In this document: piece after piece, positions 18,075-26,294 of the stretch
How the letters are laid out: each line of letters begins with the position of its first letter
Position numbering within the stretch: position 1 is the first letter of the stretch
Source of the DNA: Prevotella sp.
GTDB lineage: Bacteria; Bacteroidota; Bacteroidia; Bacteroidales; Bacteroidaceae
Assembly (NCBI GenBank): GCA_022773825.1
Contig: JALFOF010000105.1
Span: 1 to 64,000, forward strand
Length of the DNA: 64,000 nucleotides
Direction: 5' to 3'
Position numbers and translations under genes: made by a program
The notes under the pieces: model-generated
Seen by the model: only the letters and a program-made list of their open reading frames with translations
The model's database searches: none
Told to the model about the DNA's origin: nothing

Positions 18075-19823
18075 ATGATGGACTCTCAAGAGATGGCGCA
18101 GCAGCCGCAGGAAGTGGCTCAGGAGAAGCGCCTTTACACCTCCAAGGAGGAAGTAATCGCACGTTTGAAGGAGCTTTCAAACGGCGAAGAAGAACCTACG
18201 AAAACTGAATTAGAACATCTCAAGACCGCTTTCTACCACCTGCTGAACAATGAACGCGAAGCAGCACAGAAGGCATACCTTGACGCAGGCGGAGACCCTA
18301 TGCAGTACGCAGTGCTGCCTGACCCGCTGGAAGAGGAGTTCAAGGCGGAGATGAACATTATAAAGGAACGCCGACAGCAGGCTATACAGAAGCTGGAAGA
18401 AGAGAAGCAACGCAACCTGAAGCGCAAAAAAGAGATACTGGAGCGCATAAAGGAACTGACGACAACGCCAGAAGAAGCTGCTAACGCCTTTCAGGAAGTG
18501 AAGCAACTGCAACAGGAATGGCGTGAGATAAAGACGGTACCAGCGGAGAATGTCACAGAGCTGTGGAACACATACAAGCTCGTGCAGGAACAGTTCTATG
18601 ACCTCCTGAAGATGAATTTCGAAGCTCGCGAATACGATTTCAAGAAAAATCTTGAGATGAAGACGGCACTGTGCGAAGCCGCGGAGAAGCTGGCTGAGGA
18701 GGAAGACGTGATAAGTGCCTTCCACCAGTTGCAGGAACTGCACAACCAATACCGTGAGATAGGACCCGTGGCGAAAGAGCTTCGCGAGGAGATATGGACG
18801 CGCTTCAAGCAGGCAAGCACCGCGGTGAACCGCAAACACGCGGCACACTACGAGGCAATACGCACACAACAGGAAGAGAACCTCGCAAAGAAAACCGAGC
18901 TGTGCGAAAAGGTTGAGATGGTATCAACGGACGATTGCAAGACGGCAGCAGACTGGGAGGCGAAGAGTAAGGAGATAATCGCGATACAAGCGGAGTGGAA
19001 AGCCATCGGCTTCGCACCGAAAGCGATGAACGTTAAGATATTTGAACGCTTCCGCACAGCGTGCGACCAGTTCTTCACAGCTAAGAACGAGTACTTCTCC
19101 GAACTGCGGACAAGATTCCAAGAGAACATAAAGAAGAAGGAGGAACTGGTGCGTCAGGCACAGGCTTTGCAAGACAGCACGGACTGGAGACAGACCTCCG
19201 AGAAGCTGGTGCAACTGCAAAAGGACTGGAAGACCATAGGCATGGTGCCGAAAAAAGTCGGCGACACGCTATGGAAAGACTTCCTTTCCGCTTGCGATAA
19301 GTTCTTCGAAGCACGCAATGCAGCCAACGCCGGCGAGCGAAACGAACAGCAAGAGAACCTCAAGAAGAAGCTGGACGTGGTGGAAAGGATGAAGGCACTC
19401 ATCGAAGAAGAGGCTGACGACCTGCGCCAGAAGATACAGGCTCTGACGGAAGAATACAACTCCATCGGCCACGTACCGTTCAAAGAGAAAGACAAAGTGT
19501 ACGCCGCATACCGCGAAGCACTTGATGCTCTCTACAAGAAACTGAACAAGACACGCGCCGACCGCCGCCTCAACGCCTTCAAACAGGGAATGAAAGAAGT
19601 GGCAAAACGTGGCGAAAACGCCGTAGAAACAGAGCGTATGCGTATGCAACGCCGCTTTGAGGCGATGAAAGAAGAGCTTGCCAACTACGAGACGAACCTC
19701 AGCTTCCTCTCCGCAAGCAGCAAAAAAGGCAACTCACTGATAGACGAAATGAACCGAAAGGCTGAGAAGCTCCGCGACGAACTGGAGCTGATGAAGCAGA
19801 AAATAAAGGTTATCAAAGAATAA
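18075..19823 (+). CDS. DUF349 repeat protein
   Basis: A 582-residue highly charged, helical protein of unknown function, common as a single copy in Bacteroidetes. I count five DUF349 repeats. Each has a pattern like LQ-x-x-W-x-x-IG-x-V/A-P followed by a W/F-x-x-F-x-x-A segment, for example LQAEWKAIGFAP (IIAIQAEWKAIGFAPK) and LVQLQKDWKTIGMVPK. Long coiled-coil stretches lie between and at both ends, and the C-terminus is a coiled coil. There is no signal peptide, so it is cytoplasmic. Two adjacent ATGs (18075, 18078) are possible starts. It has its own promoter and a strong terminator and stands alone. Confidence 0.88.
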   Translation: MMDSQEMAQQPQEVAQEKRLYTSKEEVIARLKELSNGEEEPTKTELEHLKTAFYHLLNNEREAAQKAYLDAGGDPMQYAVLPDPLEEEFKAEMNIIKERRQQAIQKLEEEKQRNLKRKKEILERIKELTTTPEEAANAFQEVKQLQQEWREIKTVPAENVTELWNTYKLVQEQFYDLLKMNFEAREYDFKKNLEMKTALCEAAEKLAEEEDVISAFHQLQELHNQYREIGPVAKELREEIWTRFKQASTAVNRKHAAHYEAIRTQQEENLAKKTELCEKVEMVSTDDCKTAADWEAKSKEIIAIQAEWKAIGFAPKAMNVKIFERFRTACDQFFTAKNEYFSELRTRFQENIKKKEELVRQAQALQDSTDWRQTSEKLVQLQKDWKTIGMVPKKVGDTLWKDFLSACDKFFEARNAANAGERNEQQENLKKKLDVVERMKALIEEEADDLRQKIQALTEEYNSIGHVPFKEKDKVYAAYREALDALYKKLNKTRADRRLNAFKQGMKEVAKRGENAVETERMRMQRRFEAMKEELANYETNLSFLSASSKKGNSLIDEMNRKAEKLRDELELMKQKIKVIKE

Positions 19824-19828
19824 ACACA

Positions 19829-19871
19829 GCGAAGGCTGGTTCCTATATGGAGCCAGCCTTCGCGTGTTTTT
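19829..19871 (+). terminator. Rho-independent terminator of the DUF349 gene
   Basis: GCGAAGGCTGG (829-839 of this kb) pairs with CCAGCCTTCGC (853-863), and the stem extends inward through TCC/GGA. The run GTGTTTTTA follows. It begins 6 bases after the stop codon. This is a strong, canonical terminator. Confidence 0.9.
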
Positions 19872-20046
19872 AGAGGTTTTAGGTTAGTAGGGGGGAGGTT
19901 TGGGGTTGGAGGTTGGAGGTTTTGGGTCTTTAGGTTTGTGCAAATCGACCTACAACCTTCAACCTACAACCAAGCGAAGCGCAACCTAAAGACCTACAAC
20001 CTCAAACCTAAAACCTCCCAACCTAAAACCTCCAACCTACTAACCT
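19872..20046. repeat. Inverted repeat of GGTTGGAG/CTCCAACC-like units (element D)
   Basis: The left half is purine- and T-rich (GGTTGGAGGTTGGAGGTTTT). The right half is its complement in pyrimidines (CCTAAAACCTCCAACC). The centre is TTTGTGCAAATCG. Unit length is 7-8 bases. It lies between two convergent genes, ending one base from the TlpA-like stop. It is a sequence variant of the GTTTAGTT hairpin family, and a mixed form occurs at 44784-44897. Confidence 0.8.
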
Positions 20047-20047
20047 C

Positions 20048-20638
20048 CTACTCGTAAATCGCCGCCAACGTATCGCTGAGGGAAGCATCGCGCAGATTTA
20101 CCGCCACGATGGTGCCGTTTTCATCGCACAGGAAGTTCCAAGGGATGTACTGAACGCCATACAATGCCACCGCAGGACTGTCGAACCCCTGAAGGTCGCA
20201 GAGCTGGTTCCAAGCGTAACCATTATTCGTTACCGCCATATTCCACGCCAAAGGGTCGCCGTCAAGCGACACTCCGACCACGTCAAAGCCCTTGGAACGG
20301 TATTTCTCCCAATTCCTTTTCACGTTCGGCATCTCCATCATGCACGGGCGGCACCAACTCGCCCAGAAGTCCACCAGCACGTATTTCTTCTTGCCTTTGA
20401 CAGCCTTTCCGCCGATATAGTCACTCAAACGGTGCTTCAAGCCGTCCATACCTGTCATGCTGAAGTCCTTGAATTTAGTGCCAACGAGTGCCTGATAAGG
20501 GTCAGAAGGGTCGGGATTAGCCGCCTTTGCCACACTCTCCGCACTGCTTTTCTGCGCTGCCGGCTGCGCCTTCTTGCGCTGACCGCAGGCTGTAAGGCAC
20601 ATCATGGCGATAAGAACAAAAACAATTTTCCTTTTCAT
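20048..20638 (-). CDS. TlpA-like thioredoxin-fold lipoprotein
   Basis: An envelope thiol-disulfide oxidoreductase of the AhpC/TSA-TlpA type. From MKRKIVFVL (20638) the protein has 196 residues, with a lipobox LTAC (Cys18) and a thioredoxin motif WCRPC at 95-99 inside FWASWCRPCMMEMPN. A longer frame to 20845 reads into mnmA with no sensible protein, so I use 20638. It follows mnmA by 29 bases. Likely roles are reduction of envelope proteins or cytochrome maturation, and the partner is unknown. The SxS-linker after the lipobox (PAAQKSSAES) is normal for surface or periplasmic lipoproteins. Confidence 0.9.
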   Translation of the reverse strand: MKRKIVFVLIAMMCLTACGQRKKAQPAAQKSSAESVAKAANPDPSDPYQALVGTKFKDFSMTGMDGLKHRLSDYIGGKAVKGKKKYVLVDFWASWCRPCMMEMPNVKRNWEKYRSKGFDVVGVSLDGDPLAWNMAVTNNGYAWNQLCDLQGFDSPAVALYGVQYIPWNFLCDENGTIVAVNLRDASLSDTLAAIYE

Positions 20639-20667
20639 ATCTCTGTTTCTTTTGGTTATCAATAATG

Positions 20668-21801
20668 CTATACCGTTATCTCCGCCGAGCCATAGCAACG
20701 GTGGTGGCACTCGTCGTAGATGACGCAGAACTGCCCTGGCGCCACGCCGTGTATGGGTTCGCGGGCATGGACTATATATCTTCCCCCTTCGTCGAGCTCC
20801 AATGTCGCTGGCAGATACTCGGGTGTGTGGCGTATTTTTATGCACACCTCCACGCTATCGCCCTGCTCCAGCAGCTGTTTCCCTGCCACAGGCTGCCGTC
20901 CCTCCTCCGCCTTCCACGGGTTGCAGGTAAGGAAGTGCATATCGTGCACGGGGAAATGCTGGCGGTATGCGGTCTTGGGGTCGTAGCCGTTTGAGACGAA
21001 GAGTATGTTCTTCTTTATGTTCTTCTTCACCGCAAACCACGGTCCGCCACCGAAACCGAGGCCGTGCCGCTGCCCTATGGTGTGAAACCACAGCCCTTTG
21101 TGCATACCAATCTTCTTGCCAGTGGCTATGTCTATCACCAGTCCGGGGTTCTCTCCGAGGTAGCGTCGCAGGTAATCGTTGTAGTTAACTTTACCCAAGA
21201 AGCATATTCCCTGCGAGTCCTTACGCCGCGCATTGACAAGGTGCTCGCGCTCGGCGATGGCCCTCACCTCCCCTTTCTGATGGTGACCGATGGGGAAAAA
21301 GCTCTTTTTCAGTTGCCAATCGTACAGCTGCGCAAGGAAATCCGTTTGGTCTTTCACCGGGTCAGGTGATGTAACGAGCCATTTTCTGCCCTCGCTGTCT
21401 ATCTCCGTCTGTGCGTAATGCCCCGTGGCAATGATGTCATACTCGTGTCCTCGCTTCTCGTGGAACGCGCCAAACTTTATCATTCTGTTGCACATCACGT
21501 CAGGATTGGGCGTGAACCCGCTCCTCACCTTGTCCATAGTGTAGCGCGTCACGTTGTCCCAGTACTCCCTGTGGCAGTCCACCACCTCCAGTTTCAACCC
21601 AAAACGGTGCGCCACGGCGGTAGCCATCTCAAGGTCTTCCTCCGAGGTGCAGTCCCATTCCTCTTCCTCCTCCGGTCCTATCTTGATGTAGAAGCAGTCC
21701 GGTTTCAGTCCCATGGCGCACAGTTCGTACACTGCCACCGATGAGTCCACGCCACCAGAGAGCAGCAGGGCAATCTTCTTGTCTGTCAGTTCTTCGGTCA
21801 T
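20668..21801 (-). CDS. mnmA: tRNA-specific 2-thiouridylase
   Basis: MnmA puts sulfur on U34 of tRNAs for Lys, Glu and Gln in the cytoplasm. The PP-loop SGGVDSS is at residues 15-21. The catalytic cysteines are Cys104 (NPDVMCNRMIKFG) and Cys200 (SQGICFLGKV). The ATP-pyrophosphatase domain is followed by the two small beta domains usual in MnmA. At 377 residues it has normal length. It lies between sstT upstream (hairpin repeat in the gap, ending 1 base before the ATG) and the thioredoxin lipoprotein downstream. Confidence 0.96.
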   Translation of the reverse strand: MTEELTDKKIALLLSGGVDSSVAVYELCAMGLKPDCFYIKIGPEEEEEWDCTSEEDLEMATAVAHRFGLKLEVVDCHREYWDNVTRYTMDKVRSGFTPNPDVMCNRMIKFGAFHEKRGHEYDIIATGHYAQTEIDSEGRKWLVTSPDPVKDQTDFLAQLYDWQLKKSFFPIGHHQKGEVRAIAEREHLVNARRKDSQGICFLGKVNYNDYLRRYLGENPGLVIDIATGKKIGMHKGLWFHTIGQRHGLGFGGGPWFAVKKNIKKNILFVSNGYDPKTAYRQHFPVHDMHFLTCNPWKAEEGRQPVAGKQLLEQGDSVEVCIKIRHTPEYLPATLELDEGGRYIVHAREPIHGVAPGQFCVIYDECHHRCYGSAEITV

Positions 21802-21802
21802 T

Positions 21803-21941
21803 GGGGGTTGGTTGGTTGTTTAGTTGTTTAGTTGTTTGGTTGTTTGGTCGTTTGGTTCTTGCCTTGGGCAGGAAGCGTCACTGCGTGTCGAGCGGTTTGG
21901 CTGTTATGCAACATTTAACCAAACAACTAAACAACCAAATA
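21803..21941. repeat. 8-bp-unit hairpin element E (sstT-mnmA gap)
   Basis: GTTTAGTT/GTTTGGTT units, then an inserted GC-rich module (TTGCCTTGGGCAGGAAGCG...GTCGAGCGGTTT), the core CTGTTATGCAACATTTAAC, and AACAACTAAAC units. It starts 1 base from the mnmA ATG and ends 7 bases from the sstT stop. Confidence 0.88.
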
Positions 21942-21948
21942 TACCTTA

Positions 21949-23190
21949 TCAGAATTCCACCTTTCCGCCTCTCTTCTTACGTTCGTACAGGTCTGCTGTA
22001 GCGGTGAACATAGCGTCTCCGCTGGAGTTAAGAGCCGTCTCCACAGAGTCCTGTATCACGCCGATGATGAAGCCTACGGCCACCACCTGCATAGCGACAT
22101 CGTTGCTTATGCCGAACAATGCGCACGCCATCGGTATGAGAAGCAGCGAGCCTCCTGCCACTCCTGACGCTCCGCAAGCTCCGAGTGTTGCCATAAGGCT
22201 AAGCACGAGTGCGCTGCCCAGTGACACATCGATGCCCATGGTGTGGCAAGTTGCCAGCGTCATCACGGTTATTGTGATAGCGGCACCGTCCATATTGATT
22301 GTGCATCCCAGCGGTATGCTGACGGAATAGAAGTCCTCGTCCAGTCCCATACTCTTGCACAACGTCATGTTCACCGGTATGTTGGCGGCGGAAGAGCGCG
22401 TGAAGAATGCGCTGACAGCACTGCCCTTGAGGCATTTCCACACCAAAGGATAGGGGTTTCTGCGCAGCATTATGCCCGAGATGAGCGGGTTTATGCCGAG
22501 GGAAACGGTCAACATACAGCCTACGAGCAACACGATGAGCTTGCCGTAGGTAGTGAATATCTCCAGACCGCTCTCGCCTACGGAGGTATATACCAGTCCT
22601 AATATACCGAATGGTGCGCACTGTATAATCCAGTACACCACGAGCGTTATGGCATCTGCCGTCTCGTGCACTATCCTCATGCCGCTATCAGACGCCTTCT
22701 TCTTAAATGCTATACCTATTATAATAGCCCAGAAGAGTATGCTGAGGTAGCTTGCCGAGCCAACGGCGGTGAGAGGGTTGCTCATAAGGTCACGGGCGAG
22801 GTTGTTGAACACGTCCGCCAACTCTCCCGGCGCAGCGTTTTCCGCGCCCCCTACCCCGGCAAGTGTGAGCTTGAGGGGGAAGAGTTGGCTTGCCATAACT
22901 GCCACCACGGCGGCGAGCAGGGTGCTCGCCATATAGAGTATGATAACGGTGCGGAAGCGGCTGCCAAGCCCTTCACGAGCTTTCGCCACGGACGACACCA
23001 CGAGTACCGCCACGAGCACGGGGGCTATGGCCTTCAGCGCGCCCACGAAGAGCGTGCCGAGGATGGAGATGGCATTGATGCCAGGGCAAGTGAGGGCAAG
23101 GATGGAACCGATGATAATGGCGAAGAAGATGCGCGCCATGAGGTGAACGTCACGCCATGCCCTCGCTACAGTCTTTAGGATTTCAGTCAT
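21949..23190 (-). CDS. sstT: Serine/threonine:sodium symporter
   Basis: An inner-membrane Na+-driven amino-acid importer of the DAACS (glutamate-transporter) fold. The 413-residue protein has about eight hydrophobic helices. It has the re-entrant loop RSSAANIPVN, the substrate- and sodium-site stretch SIPLGCTINMDGAAI, and a glycine-rich GACGASGVAGGSLLL hairpin loop, all arranged as in SstT. A citrate or glutamate carrier of the same family is less likely given these motifs. Transcribed in the same direction as mnmA and rsmA. No clear promoter was seen in the 137 bases upstream. Confidence 0.9.
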   Translation of the reverse strand: MTEILKTVARAWRDVHLMARIFFAIIIGSILALTCPGINAISILGTLFVGALKAIAPVLVAVLVVSSVAKAREGLGSRFRTVIILYMASTLLAAVVAVMASQLFPLKLTLAGVGGAENAAPGELADVFNNLARDLMSNPLTAVGSASYLSILFWAIIIGIAFKKKASDSGMRIVHETADAITLVVYWIIQCAPFGILGLVYTSVGESGLEIFTTYGKLIVLLVGCMLTVSLGINPLISGIMLRRNPYPLVWKCLKGSAVSAFFTRSSAANIPVNMTLCKSMGLDEDFYSVSIPLGCTINMDGAAITITVMTLATCHTMGIDVSLGSALVLSLMATLGACGASGVAGGSLLLIPMACALFGISNDVAMQVVAVGFIIGVIQDSVETALNSSGDAMFTATADLYERKKRGGKVEF

Positions 23191-23236
23191 TTGTAAAGTA
23201 GTTTATTTTGGTTAATAAAGATTTGTCATACGTCTA

Positions 23237-23262
23237 CCGCCGCAATCGCCATGCTTTTGCAA
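23237..23262. repeat. Single degenerate 22-bp-family unit
   Basis: CGCAATCGCCATGCTTTTGC matches the 22-bp family core with two changes. It lies in the gap between the DUF4923 gene and sstT. Confidence 0.55.
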
Positions 23263-23327
23263 CGTGCCACGGATGCTGCCCTTGCGCGGACAACAGGCAT
23301 CAGGCGGCAGAACAAGCAGTTTCCCGC

Positions 23328-23969
23328 TTATTGTTTCGTCAGCCTCATGCCCACCTTCATGCCGTCCATGGACTTCAGGAGCGACGTTACGGTAGCGAGT
23401 TGAGACACGTTGGAGCCAATACCCTCGAAGAAAGTCTTCAGCTTCGTAACGTCCATCACCACCACCAGCGTACCGTTGTCCAGCTGAGGGGTCATCTTGC
23501 AAGGGGTCTTCCTGCCCTTGAAGGTGAGCGTCACCTCCCTGTTGGCTATGGTATATGTGCCCGTTGCCACCTTCTTGCCAGCGCGTAACACGTAGAATGT
23601 CTTGTCAGCCTCAAACGTGATGGACATCTTTCCTTTATTGATGCCCACCTTGGTGAGGTACGTCTGCAACTTTGTCTCTATCTGCTTTGACACCACCGAG
23701 CTTGTCGCACTCTTGAGAGCGTTGCTGCTTGTGAACATCACCGCAGGCTCTTTGTACGCCCATGTCCCCACTATCTGGGTGGAGGTAGGTATGAGTTTGC
23801 TTGAAATGACGTTGGTGATGGTTGACAGCACGCCTCCATCACCGCTATTAGTGACGGCCTGCACCTTGGATGCCACGTCGCCGAGGATGTTACTTAACTG
23901 TGCATTTGCATTGCCCGCCATGGCGGTAAGTGCCATGACGAACATGGCTTTTAATAGATTCTTTTTCAT
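23328..23969 (-). CDS. DUF4923-like secreted lipocalin-type protein
   Basis: A 213-residue protein with a clear signal peptide (MKKNLLKAMFVMALTAMAGNANA) and a beta-rich body. It resembles the DUF4923 family common in Bacteroidales: a helical part, then GTWAYKEPAVMFTS, IETKLQTYLTKVGINKGKMSITFEAD and FKGRKTPCKM blocks that suggest a small lipid-binding barrel. The family name is from memory of these phrases. It is periplasmic or outer-membrane associated, with unknown function. It lies alone between sstT and rsmA on the same strand. Confidence 0.75.
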   Translation of the reverse strand: MKKNLLKAMFVMALTAMAGNANAQLSNILGDVASKVQAVTNSGDGGVLSTITNVISSKLIPTSTQIVGTWAYKEPAVMFTSSNALKSATSSVVSKQIETKLQTYLTKVGINKGKMSITFEADKTFYVLRAGKKVATGTYTIANREVTLTFKGRKTPCKMTPQLDNGTLVVVMDVTKLKTFFEGIGSNVSQLATVTSLLKSMDGMKVGMRLTKQ

Positions 23970-24032
23970 TTTATGTGTTGGATCGTATATATTTCATTCT
24001 TTCTCCCCCCTATTATCGCAGCTTATCCCGAC

Positions 24033-24824
24033 TCACAGCACCTCCGCCACCATGTTGGTAAGCTGCACGAACTCCTCGTGAGTGAGCTGCTCGGGGCGTT
24101 TGGTGAGGAAGTCCTGCTGGAAGAACTCGGGCGTCACGCTGCTGCTATCGGTGAACATCTGCTTCAGACTCACGCGGAGCATCTTGCGCCGTTGGTTGAA
24201 GACCGTCTTCACGATGCGGCGGAACAGCTGCCAGTCGCAGCCGAGGTCGGTGCGCTGGTTGCGCGTCATTCTGATGACGGCGGACTTCACTTTCGGCGGT
24301 GGATTGAAGACATCTTCATCTACCGTGAACAGGTATTCGGTGTCATACCACGCTTGTATCAGCACCGAGAGGATGCCGTAGGCCTTTGTTCCGGGCTGGG
24401 AGGCGATGCGCAGAGCCACCTCTCGCTGTATCATGCCAGTGCAACAGGGTATCAAATCCTTGTTGTCGAGCATCTTGAAGAATATCTGCGAGGATATGTC
24501 GTAGGGGTAATTACCCGTCAACACGAACTGCCTTCCGCCGAAAACGGTGCCGAGGTCCATGCGCAGGAAGTCGTCGCCGATGATGCCGTCGCGCAGCTTT
24601 GGGTATGTTTCTTGCAGGTATGCCACTGACTCTCGGTCTATTTCCACGCACTTGAACTCCCTGTCCTTGGGGTAAAGGTACTGCGTCATCACTCCCATGC
24701 CGGGGCCTATCTCCAGCACGGGGATGCCGGGGCAGGCATCAACGGTGTCTGCTATGCGCCTTGCTATGCCGAGGTCAGTGAGGAAATGCTGCCCGAGGTT
24801 TTTCTTTGGACGTACTTGTTTCAT
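24033..24824 (-). CDS. rsmA: 16S rRNA (adenine(1518)-N6/adenine(1519)-N6)-dimethyltransferase
   Basis: RsmA (KsgA) dimethylates two adjacent adenines near the 3' end of 16S rRNA late in 30S assembly. The SAM-binding motif LEIGPGMG is at 37-44 and the adenine-methylase motif NYPY at 105-108. The N-terminal KKNLGQHFL is the family hallmark. Length (263) is normal. The leader between its probable -7 motif at 25066-25073 and the ATG is a hairpin repeat of about 220 bases. Confidence 0.96.
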   Translation of the reverse strand: MKQVRPKKNLGQHFLTDLGIARRIADTVDACPGIPVLEIGPGMGVMTQYLYPKDREFKCVEIDRESVAYLQETYPKLRDGIIGDDFLRMDLGTVFGGRQFVLTGNYPYDISSQIFFKMLDNKDLIPCCTGMIQREVALRIASQPGTKAYGILSVLIQAWYDTEYLFTVDEDVFNPPPKVKSAVIRMTRNQRTDLGCDWQLFRRIVKTVFNQRRKMLRVSLKQMFTDSSSVTPEFFQQDFLTKRPEQLTHEEFVQLTNMVAEVL

Positions 24825-24828
24825 TCTC

Positions 24829-25049
24829 GTTGTTTAGTTGTTTAGTTGTTTGGTTGTTTAGTTATTTAGTTGTTTGGTTATTGCCGTTGGCCGTTCGCAC
24901 GTTGTTACGCTTCTTGTTAAGGCAAGCGACCATAGGTCGAGCGGCCCTGGGCAAGAAGCGGCACAGCCGAGTGGTTTGATTGTTTGGTAGTTAGTGGTCT
25001 CCGCAATCAACCAAACAACTAAACAACCAAACAACTAAACAACCAAACT
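24829..25049. repeat. 8-bp-unit hairpin element F (rsmA leader)
   Basis: GTTTAGTT units, then a long insert with TTGTTAAGGCAAGCGACC, GGTCGAGCGGCCCTGGGC and GGCACAGCCGAGTGG, a core TCCGCAATCAACC, and AACAACTAAAC/AACAACCAAAC units. It lies between the -7 motif at 25066 and the rsmA ATG, ending 4 bases from the ATG, so it should be transcribed as leader RNA. Confidence 0.88.
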
Positions 25050-25065
25050 CCCCCCAAACTGTCAA

Positions 25066-25073
25066 CAAAGGTA
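25066..25073 (-). promoter_or_regulatory. -7 motif TACCTTTG, probable rsmA promoter
   Basis: CAAAGGTA on the plus strand reads TACCTTTG on the minus strand. No exact TTTG is at the -33 position. It is divergent to the promoter at 25124-25155. Confidence 0.55.
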
Positions 25074-25123
25074 CAACTTATTTATGAAAAAACACCATAG
25101 TTTTGGAAAAAAACAACGCTTTG

Positions 25124-25155
25124 TTTGGTTATTTCGACTAATTACTGTAATTTTG
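25124..25155 (+). promoter_or_regulatory. Promoter of the flippase-like gene
   Basis: TTTG at 25124-25127 and TAATTTTG at 25148-25155 with 20 bases between them match the Bacteroidetes pattern. Transcription would start near 25162, about 35 bases before the ATG at 25197. Confidence 0.75.
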
Positions 25156-25196
25156 CGCTGCATTTGCAATCATTTTCCACACTCTGACACATAAAA

Positions 25197-26198
25197 ATGA
25201 AACGTCATATCCGCAAAATCCTCAACGTACTGCTGTCCATCTTCCTGGGCGGCGCGATACTGTACTGGATGTACCGCGGCTTTGACATCGACACGATGAA
25301 GAGCGTGCTGGAGCGCGACGTGAACTGGTGGTGGATGATTGCCTCTTTCCCTTTCGGCATACTGGCACAGATGTTCAGGGGCTGGCGTTGGAAGCAGGCA
25401 TTGGAGCCTCTTGGCGAGCAGCCCCGCACGAGTACGTGCATCAATGCCATCTTCATCTCCTACGCTGCATCACTCATTGTGCCGCGCATAGGCGAGTTCA
25501 CACGCTGCGGGGTGCTGGCGAAGAAGGAGGGAACGAGCTTCCCCAAGGCTTTGGGCACGGTGGTGACAGAGCGCGCGGTGGACTCGCTCATCATTCTGCT
25601 GATAACCATTGCGGTGCTGCTATTGCAGATGCCAATGTTCCTGTCCTTCTTTTCCAAGACGGGAACACGGCTCGACGACCTGACGCTACTGCTGGGCACA
25701 TTCTCCAAGGCGGGCTACATAGTGACGGCGGTATGCGGCATCGCCACGCTGGTATGCTTCTACATCTTCCGTAAGAAGTTAGCGTTCTACGACCGGATGA
25801 AGGCCACCGCCCGCGGACTGCGTGACGGAGTGCTGTCGCTGAGAAACGTGCGCAACGTGCCATTGTTCCTGTTTTACAGCATAGCAATATGGGTGGCATA
25901 CTTCCTCCACTACTACCTCACCTTCTTCTGCTTCGAGGCCACGTCGGGAATGAGCGTGACCTGCGCCTTGGTGACGTTCATAGTAGGCTCCATAGCCGTG
26001 CTGGTGCCCACGCCAAACGGTGCCGGCTCATGGCACTTCGCCGTGAAAACAATGCTGATACTGTACGGTGTGGCGGAGACACCGGCACTGTATTTCGTGC
26101 TCGTGGTACACAGCGTGCAGACGCTCCTCGTGGCTCTGCTCGGCATATACGGCTGGCTCATGGTGGCATTGGGAACGGAACGCTCCGTAAAAGCATAG
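25197..26198 (+). CDS. Flippase-like / LPG-synthase-type transmembrane protein
   Basis: A polytopic inner-membrane protein of 333 residues with about eight hydrophobic helices. It belongs to the family of the membrane part of lysylphosphatidylglycerol synthase (UPF0104). Typical phrases are RGWRWKQALEPLG, ISYAASLIVPRIGEFTRCGVL, LGTVVTERAVDSLI and LVPTPNGAGSWHFA. Such proteins are thought to move lipids or lipid-linked intermediates, and no substrate can be read from the sequence. The C-terminal lysyl-transferase domain is absent. The last codons and the TAG stop (26196-26198) fall inside the first copy of a 22-bp repeat array. Confidence 0.85.
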   Translation: MKRHIRKILNVLLSIFLGGAILYWMYRGFDIDTMKSVLERDVNWWWMIASFPFGILAQMFRGWRWKQALEPLGEQPRTSTCINAIFISYAASLIVPRIGEFTRCGVLAKKEGTSFPKALGTVVTERAVDSLIILLITIAVLLLQMPMFLSFFSKTGTRLDDLTLLLGTFSKAGYIVTAVCGIATLVCFYIFRKKLAFYDRMKATARGLRDGVLSLRNVRNVPLFLFYSIAIWVAYFLHYYLTFFCFEATSGMSVTCALVTFIVGSIAVLVPTPNGAGSWHFAVKTMLILYGVAETPALYFVLVVHSVQTLLVALLGIYGWLMVALGTERSVKA

Positions 26199-26273
26199 CG
26201 ATTACACAGTAAAAGCATAGCGATTGCGCGGTAAAAGCATAGCGATTACAATGTAAAAGGATAGCGATTACTT
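26187..26273. repeat. 22-bp repeat array, 4 copies (overlaps a stop codon)
   Basis: AAAAGCATAGCGATTAC-type units start at 26189, 26211, 26233 and 26255, exactly 22 bases apart. The first copy supplies the end of the flippase-like gene (AAA GCA TAG). The array fills most of the 96-base gap before the BtuB-like receptor gene. Confidence 0.92.
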
Positions 26274-26294
26274 CAGAACCACACGTTCATACTT

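Noticed and set aside
26199-26294. Cobalamin riboswitch before the BtuB-like receptor
   Set aside because: The gap is only 96 bases and mostly repeat units. The conserved B12-box type sequence is not visible.
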